Assembly (NCBI GenBank): GCA_945872015.1
Contig: CAMBYJ010000152.1
Location: 1-5,246 of the forward strand
Reading direction: 5' to 3'
From: Chitinophaga pinensis
GTDB lineage: Bacteria; Bacteroidota; Bacteroidia; AKYH767-A; OLB10
DNA: 5,246 nt
Every line of letters begins with the position of its first letter. Position 1 is the first letter of the stretch. Under the pieces are notes generated by a model that made no database searches, was not told the origin of the DNA, and worked only from the letters and a program-made list of their open reading frames with translations. Both the position numbers and the translations under genes were made by a program. Of the stretch, positions 1 to 5,246 are shown one piece after another.

Positions 1-291
1 AATCCGCTCATGCTTTTAGCTGCATTAGAGAATTTAATTATTGCGATTGCACTTTTATGGAGTTTTTATATGCTCATCAAGTCGAAATTTAAAATAGGCA
101 CGTATTGGATTTTATTAGCCTTCTTTTTCTGCATGACTATTTTTATTCTCACTGGATTAGTAACACCTATATTGGGCGCTATTGTTCGTTATAAAGTTCC
201 GGCATTACCATTTTTTCTATTTGTTATGATTAATTATTTACCTGAATTAACGTTTGGTAAAACCATTCAGAATTTAATTCGAAAGAACTAA
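1..291 (+). CDS. C-terminal end of a polytopic membrane protein, probably envelope-glycan related (5' partial)
   Basis: The reading frame is open from base 1 (Asn-Pro-Leu before the first Met at 10), so this is the tail of a longer gene entering from the left, and the ATG at 10 is probably an internal Met. About three hydrophobic segments are visible: LLAALENLIIAIALLWSFY, a long one around WILLAFFFCMTIFILTGL, and one around PALPFFLFVMINYLP. The motif TPILGAIVRYK (163-195) closely matches NPVLGNIVRYR near the C-terminus of the next gene, so the two are likely distant paralogues. Bacteroidota proteins with this kind of ending are usually unnamed integral membrane proteins in polysaccharide-type loci; a polymerase or GT-C-like glycosyltransferase role is inference. 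The TAA stop overlaps the next ATG by one base (TAATG), which suggests translational coupling. Most of the protein is outside the window, so function cannot be assigned. Confidence 0.75.
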   Translation, partial: NPLMLLAALENLIIAIALLWSFYMLIKSKFKIGTYWILLAFFFCMTIFILTGLVTPILGAIVRYKVPALPFFLFVMINYLPELTFGKTIQNLIRKN

Positions 292-1604
292 TGGGAATAC
301 TGCTCGCTATTTTTTATGCGTTGATAATTGTTTATTGCATTTATCGTTTAGATGTACTTAGGCCAAAGCATATGCACTGGGAAATCCCTGCTGTTTATTT
401 TTTTGCAAAGTGTGTTGTTGGAATTGGTCTCGGTGTTTTTTATATGAAGTATTATGGTGCTGGCGATACTTATGGTTACTTCAGCGATTCCGGACATTTA
501 TTTTCTATTCTGTTTAATGAGCCTAAGCAGTTTTTTAAAATTATGCTCGGCTATCATTTGGAAAGTCCTGATACCGCACGTAATGTTGCCTCATTGCATA
601 TGTGGGTCGATAGTGGTTTCGATGAGTATTACAATGATGCAAAAACCTTAGTTAAGCTTAATACCATTTTTCGATTTGTTTCTTTCGGTTATTATGAAGT
701 GCATGTTGTGCTCATGGCATTTATGGCATACTTCGGATTGATAATGTTGTATCGTGTATTTCTTGATGAAGTGATTCCGAATAACAAATGGAGTTGGCTA
801 GTTTCGTTATTGGTGTTTACAATTCCCTCTCACTTTATTTGGAGTTCTGGCTTAATGAAGGAGCCGTTGATTGTTTTTGTATTTGCCTTATTGATTTACA
901 TAACGTATTTATCTACGCAGCAAATGCGTGTTCGTTATATCGTCTATTTCGTTTCTATCGTATTACTTTTTTGCTTCGTGAAAATTTATTTGCTTCTGAT
1001 AATGTTGCCTGGCATTTTAGGGATTTATCTTTTCCGATTTAAGAAGCCTCTAAAACAAATTACATTCATCGTTCTGTTTTATGCTATAGCTGTTTCGCTG
1101 GTTTTGTTTTTGGGCAACTATTATCCTTCATTCGATTTGCCGGCTTTGATGTTTGGAAAGCAATTAAATACTTATCGATGTGCTGTGTTTATGAATGCTG
1201 GAAGTTTAGTACAGCCAATTTCTTTTGCACCAACTATATCGAGTTTTTTAAAACATTTTCCTGAAGCCTCGTGGTATGCATTTTTTCATCCTACTTTATC
1301 AGAATTGAAAGAGTGGTGGTTCTTTCCTTTTTCAATCGAATCGTGGATTATCCTTCTATTCTTTGCAATGAACCTTATACTTGATAAAGGCAAAATGTAT
1401 TTTACTTCTTCGTTTTGTATTTTGTCGTTATTTATTGCAATCATGCTTCTCGCTTTAGTAGGATTCACTAATCCTGTGCTCGGTAATATTGTACGCTATC
1501 GCATGATTGCTATGCTAGTTTTAATTCTTTCTTCTGGTTCAACGTTAATCAAGTTGCTAAATCAGAAATATCCCAATAACACCCAAGAAAAAATCGAATT
1601 ATGA
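291..1604 (+). CDS. Polytopic membrane protein, putative polysaccharide polymerase / GT-C-like glycosyltransferase
   Basis: This is a complete 437-residue integral membrane protein with roughly ten hydrophobic segments (about residues 1-17, 33-52, 130-158, 168-187, 191-208, 215-249 probably as two, 257-277, 350-365, 374-393, 402-420). Three polar motifs stand out. GDTYGYF (58-64) sits just after the second segment, where GT-C-type enzymes and EpsG/Wzy-like polymerases often carry acidic or catalytic residues. SSGLMKEP (185-192) precedes another segment. NPVLGNIVRYR (394-404) lies near the C-terminus. The last one resembles TPILGAIVRYK in the preceding gene. A long non-membrane stretch (about 65-125) and another (about 278-348) may be periplasmic. 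I do not recognise a named family; a role in making or exporting a surface glycan is inferred from topology and motifs. The start ATG overlaps the upstream stop by one base, and the TGA lies inside the ATGA shared with the permease gene, so all three are probably co-translated. No Shine-Dalgarno is evident, only A-rich sequence. Confidence 0.8.
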   Translation: MGILLAIFYALIIVYCIYRLDVLRPKHMHWEIPAVYFFAKCVVGIGLGVFYMKYYGAGDTYGYFSDSGHLFSILFNEPKQFFKIMLGYHLESPDTARNVASLHMWVDSGFDEYYNDAKTLVKLNTIFRFVSFGYYEVHVVLMAFMAYFGLIMLYRVFLDEVIPNNKWSWLVSLLVFTIPSHFIWSSGLMKEPLIVFVFALLIYITYLSTQQMRVRYIVYFVSIVLLFCFVKIYLLLIMLPGILGIYLFRFKKPLKQITFIVLFYAIAVSLVLFLGNYYPSFDLPALMFGKQLNTYRCAVFMNAGSLVQPISFAPTISSFLKHFPEASWYAFFHPTLSELKEWWFFPFSIESWIILLFFAMNLILDKGKMYFTSSFCILSLFIAIMLLALVGFTNPVLGNIVRYRMIAMLVLILSSGSTLIKLLNQKYPNNTQEKIEL

Positions 1605-3307
1605 GTTTATTCAGAAAGAAAAATATTCATCAGATTTTAAAAACAGTTGAAGCCAATGAAGGCAGCTCAACACTTAAAAAACATTTGCGTGTTCGCGATT
1701 TAACAGCATTCGGAATTGCAGCAATTATTGGTGCTGGAATTTTTAGTACTATCGGACAAGCATCAGCTGCTGGTGGGCCCGGGGTTGTTTTCTTATTTGT
1801 GTTTACAGCAATTGCATGTGGCTTCGCTGCTTTTTGCTATGCCGAGTTTGCAAGTATGGTTCCCGTGAGTGGTTCTGCTTATACGTATTCGTATGTTGCA
1901 TTTGGTGAACTATTCGCTTGGATAATCGGATGGGCTTTGATTATGGAATATGCTATCGGAAATATTGTAGTAGCTATTTCGTGGTCTGGTTATTTTGCTT
2001 CTTTACTCGATCATATTCATCTTCCTTTCTGGGGATTGCAAAATGGAATTCATCTTCCTGAATGGTCGGGTATCGATTACTTCTCTGCTCAACGTGCTTA
2101 TGATGCAGCTATCGCCAATCCTGCTGATGCATCGTTGTTGCAAAGCGAAGGATATCTTGCGTGGATAGGCGCACCCGTTATAGCAGGCATTAAGTTTATT
2201 TTAGATATTCCTGCTTTAGTAATAAACGTTTTAATTACGTGGTTGGTGTATCGCGGAATTAAAGAAACGCGTAACGCATCAAATATTATGGTTGTGATTA
2301 AACTGGCAGTGGTTGCATTGGTAATCGGCTGTGGATTTTTCTACGTTAATACTGCAAACTGGTCGCCATTTATGCCCGAAGGAGTAGCTGGAATTCTTGC
2401 AGGTGTTTCTGCTGTTTTCTTTGCATATATCGGATTCGATGCTATTTCAACAACAGCCGAAGAATGTCACGATCCGCAACGCGATCTTCCTCGAGGAATG
2501 ATGTACTCGATTATTATTTGTACTGTTTTGTATGTGCTTATTGCGTTAGTACTAACAGGTATGGTTAACTACAAAAATTTAGCTGTTGATGATCCACTCG
2601 CATTTGCTTTTAGTGAAGTAGGTTTGAATTGGATTAGCGGTGTAATTGCCATAAGTGCAGTTGTTGCAATGGCAAGTGTATTACTCGTATTTCAAATGGG
2701 TCAACCACGTATCTGGATGAGTATGAGTCGTGATGGGTTATTGCCAAAACGTTTCGCATCTATTCATCCCAAATTCGGTACTCCAGGATTCTCAACAATT
2801 ATTACTGGTGTTCTGGTTGGTGTTCCTATTTTATTTATCGATTTGAATACAGTAGTTGATTTGTGTTCTATCGGAACGCTCTTCGCATTTATTCTTGTTT
2901 GCGGTGGAGTGTTGATGTTACAAAGCAATAAGGACTTACCTCGTAAATTTAAAGTGCCTTACATCAACGGAAAAATAATTGTCCCGGTTTTATTTGTTAT
3001 TCTTACTGGATACCTTTTCAAATATCAATCAGGATGGTTCAATGATAATGTAAATCCGCTCGTAAATACTGATGCAATCCCGATGTTTATTTTCTTTGTT
3101 GTTTTCTTAGCGATGGCTATAGCTTCCATTCTAAAAAACCTTTCGTTAATACCCGTTTTAGGAATGTTGACTTGTCTTTATTTGATGGCGCAAATTCATA
3201 TTAAAAACTGGATAGGCTTTACTGTATGGTTAATTATCGGACTCGTAATTTATTTTTCATATAGTTACCGTCATAGTAAATTAAATGCAAGTAACTTTAC
3301 GAACTAA
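1601..3307 (+). CDS. APC-superfamily amino acid permease, cationic amino acid transporter (CAT) type
   Basis: This 568-residue inner-membrane transporter probably takes up amino acids by ion- or proton-coupled symport or by exchange. The hydrophilic N-terminus (FRKKNIHQILK) runs into LKKHLRVRDLTAFGIAAIIG. The substrate-binding glycine motif of TM1, GAGIF, is at residues 44-48. The unwound TM6 signature FAYIGFDAISTTAEE is at 274-288, followed by the charged loop HDPQRDLPRG. The end, IPVLGMLTCLYLMAQ...VWLIIGLVIYFSYSYRHS (from about 517), matches the extra two-helix C-terminal module of CAT-family transporters, so about 14 helices are expected. Length fits the family. A long outward loop between early helices (about 138-190) holds a duplicated IHLPxW element. 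The N-terminus is typical of family members, supporting ATG 1601, which overlaps the upstream stop as ATGA. Family assignment is secure. Substrate (cationic versus broad neutral amino acids) cannot be read from sequence. Confidence 0.95.
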   Translation: MSLFRKKNIHQILKTVEANEGSSTLKKHLRVRDLTAFGIAAIIGAGIFSTIGQASAAGGPGVVFLFVFTAIACGFAAFCYAEFASMVPVSGSAYTYSYVAFGELFAWIIGWALIMEYAIGNIVVAISWSGYFASLLDHIHLPFWGLQNGIHLPEWSGIDYFSAQRAYDAAIANPADASLLQSEGYLAWIGAPVIAGIKFILDIPALVINVLITWLVYRGIKETRNASNIMVVIKLAVVALVIGCGFFYVNTANWSPFMPEGVAGILAGVSAVFFAYIGFDAISTTAEECHDPQRDLPRGMMYSIIICTVLYVLIALVLTGMVNYKNLAVDDPLAFAFSEVGLNWISGVIAISAVVAMASVLLVFQMGQPRIWMSMSRDGLLPKRFASIHPKFGTPGFSTIITGVLVGVPILFIDLNTVVDLCSIGTLFAFILVCGGVLMLQSNKDLPRKFKVPYINGKIIVPVLFVILTGYLFKYQSGWFNDNVNPLVNTDAIPMFIFFVVFLAMAIASILKNLSLIPVLGMLTCLYLMAQIHIKNWIGFTVWLIIGLVIYFSYSYRHSKLNASNFTN

Positions 3308-3319
3308 ATTTTATAGTAT

Positions 3320-4078
3320 ATGTCAATCGCATTAATCACTGGAGCAACTTCAGGTTTTGGAAAAGCAACTGCAATTCGTTTTGCTGAACATGGTTACAAT
3401 GTAATTATTACAGGTAGAAGACAAGATCGTTTAAACGAGCTTGAAGATTATATTAAAGAAAATTTTGAGGTCGATGTACTCACCCTATGTTTTGATGTTC
3501 GCAATCGCGAGGAAACAATCAATGAGCTGAATGCAATTCCGCACGAATGGAAAGATGTTACTGTGTTAGTGAATAATGCAGGACTAGCAGCAGGACTTTC
3601 AACTATTCAAGATGGTGATATTGATGATTGGGAAACAATGATTGATACCAATTTAAAAGGATTGTTGTATGTAACGCGTACCGTTTCTCCTTGGATGATT
3701 AAAAACAACAAAGGTCATATTATCAATATTGGTTCTATTGCTGGTAAAGATGTTTATCCGAAAGGCAATGTGTATTGTGCAACTAAATTCGCTGTCGATG
3801 CTTTAAGTCGAGCAATGCGTATTGATATGCTGCCACATGGTATTCGTGTTACAGCGATTCATCCAGGTGCGGCAGAAACAGAGTTTTCATTAGTGCGTTA
3901 TCATGGTGATGCAGATAAAGCAAAGAGCGTATATGCAGGCTACGAGCCTCTAATTGCAGATGATATTGCCGACATCGCTTACTTTGCTGCTAGTCGACCA
4001 GCGCATGTTGTATTGAACGAAATTGTAGTAACACCAACTGCACAAGCTGCTCCAGCTTATTGGCATAAAAATCAATAA
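3320..4078 (+). CDS. ydfG: Short-chain dehydrogenase/reductase, YdfG-like NADP-dependent 3-hydroxy (amino) acid dehydrogenase
   Basis: This is a complete classical SDR of 252 residues, soluble and cytoplasmic with no signal peptide. The Rossmann cofactor motif TGATSGFG is at residues 7-14, and the basic pair in TGRRQDR after the second strand favours NADP(H). DVRNR and NNAG (85-88) follow. The catalytic residues are Ser139 (in NIGSIAG), Tyr152 and Lys156 (YCATK). Stretches such as DWETMIDTNLKGLLYVTR, TEFSLVRYHGD and PAHVVLNEIVVTPTAQA match, from memory, the E. coli YdfG sequence closely. YdfG oxidises L-allo-threonine, L-serine and related 3-hydroxy acids, and acts on 3-hydroxypropionate/malonic semialdehyde. 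The specific substrate here is inferred. The gene starts 12 bases after the permease stop with no visible promoter or Shine-Dalgarno, so it is probably the last gene of the operon. Its TAA is one base from the convergent stop of the next gene. Confidence 0.93.
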   Translation: MSIALITGATSGFGKATAIRFAEHGYNVIITGRRQDRLNELEDYIKENFEVDVLTLCFDVRNREETINELNAIPHEWKDVTVLVNNAGLAAGLSTIQDGDIDDWETMIDTNLKGLLYVTRTVSPWMIKNNKGHIINIGSIAGKDVYPKGNVYCATKFAVDALSRAMRIDMLPHGIRVTAIHPGAAETEFSLVRYHGDADKAKSVYAGYEPLIADDIADIAYFAASRPAHVVLNEIVVTPTAQAAPAYWHKNQ

Positions 4079-4079
4079 A

Positions 4080-5246
4080 CTATTTCTTTATTGGTCCTGG
4101 CAAACGACTAATTAATTGAAGTGCTTGCTTAGGTTCCATTCCTAGCTTTGTTGCAAGGTCAATTGCATGATATAAAACTGTTCTTGCTTCGTCGTATTTT
4201 TCATTGCGATAGTACAAGCAGGCAAGTGTGTAATTGTTTTTGTAAGTGTCCATTAATGTTACTGCTGTCTTCGACCATCCTTCCGCTTTGCGTAGCAAAT
4301 CTTTATCATAAGCTTTCTCAAATACGTTATAAGCAATATCATTCAATCGGCGATAATCATTCTTTGCATATTGATCAACAAACAGAACTGCATTTCTAAA
4401 GTAAGATTCCCATTCGCCTTTCATTTTCATTTTATTAAGATCAGCAAAGGCGATAATCTTTTCTGCTAAATCGATTTTGCTAGCACGTAATTTTTCTTGA
4501 ATAGAAGTATATCCGTTGCTATCTAGCATTTGAACTTTATTCATCAAGGCATTGATATAAAGTCCCATAATTTTATTGTCGATGGAGTCTGCTGTATATT
4601 TAGCAGTATAGTCCGCACGATGATCTAATACGACTTTCATGCAAGGCTGTTCAATATCTCTGAATAGCTCATACATAATTTTCCAGCTATACGTAGCCGT
4701 TAGTTTTCCTTCGGGAATTAAAGTGAGGTAATTGTTTATTAGCGATTGATTGTCCATGCCCGCACGATCAATCATTTTAAAGTATTCGTAGGTTTGCTGT
4801 GGCGATAATTTTCCATCGCGGTATTTATAAATAAATGTTCGAAGTTGTTTTGTACTATCAATAGCGTCGTTCCCAATCTGTAGAAAGTCTTGCGCATCTT
4901 TTTTTCCAGTTACTCTATGAAGCATTTCTCCTTGTGCATTCATAAATAATAACACAGGAAAACTCTTTGCACGAATTGTTTTTTGATTTAGATTTTTCCC
5001 TTCTTTCTCTAAATCCATTTTTATACAGATGAAATTTTGATTGTAAAATTTGCCGACCGCCTCAGTAATTAAAACGCTATCTTTCATGTATTCGCAAAAG
5101 TGACACCAGGTAGCATAGCCAAATAAAAAAACTGGTTTTTTTTCGGCAGTACTTTTTTGTAATGCCTGTTCGTATGAAAGTTCTTGAAATTGCAATCCTT
5201 TGTTTTGCGCTGCTGCATTATGCAAGCATAAAATAAAAAATAAAAA
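4080..5246 (-). CDS. Exported thioredoxin-fold protein with CHFC active site and TPR-like C-terminus (5' partial)
   Basis: The frame stays open to the right edge, giving 388 visible residues. The first ones, FLFFILCLHNAAAQ, are the hydrophobic core and an A-x-A cleavage region of a Sec signal peptide, so the true start lies just beyond 5246. The TTG at 5223-5225 is not a credible start. Counting from the visible end, a thioredoxin-like domain spans about 18-125: KKPVFLFGYATWCHFC with the C-x-x-C pair at 48 and 51 (5094-5105), then IKMDLEKEG, and SFPVLLF with the cis-proline at 97. The rest is mostly helical and ends in a TPR-like region (about 318-375: NNYTLACLYYRNEKYDEA, then AIDLATKLG). The protein is expected in the periplasm or cell envelope as a thiol-disulfide oxidoreductase or a redox-linked scaffold. 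The lipobox is poor (Leu before Cys), so it is probably not a lipoprotein. It stands alone on this strand here, facing the operon. Fold and export are well supported; partner and direction of redox reaction are unknown. Confidence 0.88.
   Translation of the reverse strand, partial: FLFFILCLHNAAAQNKGLQFQELSYEQALQKSTAEKKPVFLFGYATWCHFCEYMKDSVLITEAVGKFYNQNFICIKMDLEKEGKNLNQKTIRAKSFPVLLFMNAQGEMLHRVTGKKDAQDFLQIGNDAIDSTKQLRTFIYKYRDGKLSPQQTYEYFKMIDRAGMDNQSLINNYLTLIPEGKLTATYSWKIMYELFRDIEQPCMKVVLDHRADYTAKYTADSIDNKIMGLYINALMNKVQMLDSNGYTSIQEKLRASKIDLAEKIIAFADLNKMKMKGEWESYFRNAVLFVDQYAKNDYRRLNDIAYNVFEKAYDKDLLRKAEGWSKTAVTLMDTYKNNYTLACLYYRNEKYDEARTVLYHAIDLATKLGMEPKQALQLISRLPGPIKK

Noticed and set aside
454..651. 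Open plus-strand frame of 65 codons inside the 437-residue membrane protein gene
   Set aside because: It lies wholly within a well-supported gene in another frame and shows no recognisable domain.
788..1042. Open plus-strand frame of 84 codons inside the same membrane protein gene
   Set aside because: Its hydrophobic look comes from T-rich codons of the real gene read out of frame; there is no independent start context.
1286..1468. Open minus-strand frame of 60 codons opposite the membrane protein gene
   Set aside because: It is antisense to conserved coding sequence, with no motif and no promoter.
1775..1784. GC-only run GGGCCCGGGG in an AT-rich gene, as a possible regulatory palindrome
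   Set aside because: It encodes the conserved Gly-Gly-Pro-Gly turn after TM1 of the permease; the codons explain it.
3280..3320. Possible separate promoter for the SDR gene
   Set aside because: No Bacteroidota-type TAnnTTTG element with an upstream TTG is visible, and the 12-base gap fits read-through from the permease.
4073..4093. Possible bidirectional terminator hairpin between the convergent genes
   Set aside because: The stem is seven pairs with only one G:C, has a 7-base loop and no following U tract; too weak to call.
4148..4399. Open plus-strand frame of 83 codons opposite the thioredoxin-like gene
   Set aside because: It is antisense to the TPR-like coding region, and its Cys-rich composition is unlike a real protein.
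5223..5246. AT-rich edge as promoter or leader, with TTG at 5225 as the gene start
   Set aside because: The frame continues through it and encodes a signal-peptide hydrophobic core.

Overview
The window looks like a piece of a Bacteroidota chromosome. The DNA is AT-rich, start codons lack clear Shine-Dalgarno sequences, and genes are packed end to start. The proteins resemble Bacteroidota families: tandem polytopic proteins with a P-x-x-G-x-x-V-R-Y motif, and an exported thioredoxin-fold protein with a helical C-terminal part. This placement is inferred from style and family resemblance, not from a marker gene.

Layout: four plus-strand genes fill 1-4078, and one minus-strand gene fills 4080-5246. 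(1) 1-291 is the C-terminal end of a polytopic membrane protein that starts before the window. (2) 291-1604 is a complete 437-residue polytopic membrane protein, distantly related to (1). It is probably an envelope polysaccharide polymerase or GT-C-like glycosyltransferase, but its function is unproven. (3) 1601-3307 is a 568-residue APC-superfamily amino acid permease of the cationic amino acid transporter (CAT) type. (4) 3320-4078 is a 252-residue short-chain dehydrogenase very like YdfG (NADP-dependent 3-hydroxy acid / L-allo-threonine / serine dehydrogenase). (5) 4080-5246 (minus) is an exported thioredoxin-fold protein with a CHFC active site and a TPR-like C-terminus. Its N-terminal start lies beyond the right edge, and the visible end encodes a signal-peptide core.

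Genes 1-2 overlap by one base (TAATG), genes 2-3 by four (ATGA), and genes 3-4 are 12 bases apart, so 1-4 look like one transcription unit with translational coupling. Genes 1 and 2 fit surface-glycan work. Genes 3 and 4 could form an amino acid uptake and hydroxy-amino-acid oxidation pair. Nothing visible ties the two halves together biochemically. The thioredoxin-like gene converges on this unit with a single base between the stop codons.

No rRNA, tRNA, CRISPR array, insertion sequence, riboswitch or convincing promoter or terminator was recognised. The window is almost wholly coding, and no gene-free stretch exceeds 12 bases. I see no clearly new biological system. The most interesting items are the tandem uncharacterised membrane proteins and their coupling to a permease/dehydrogenase pair.
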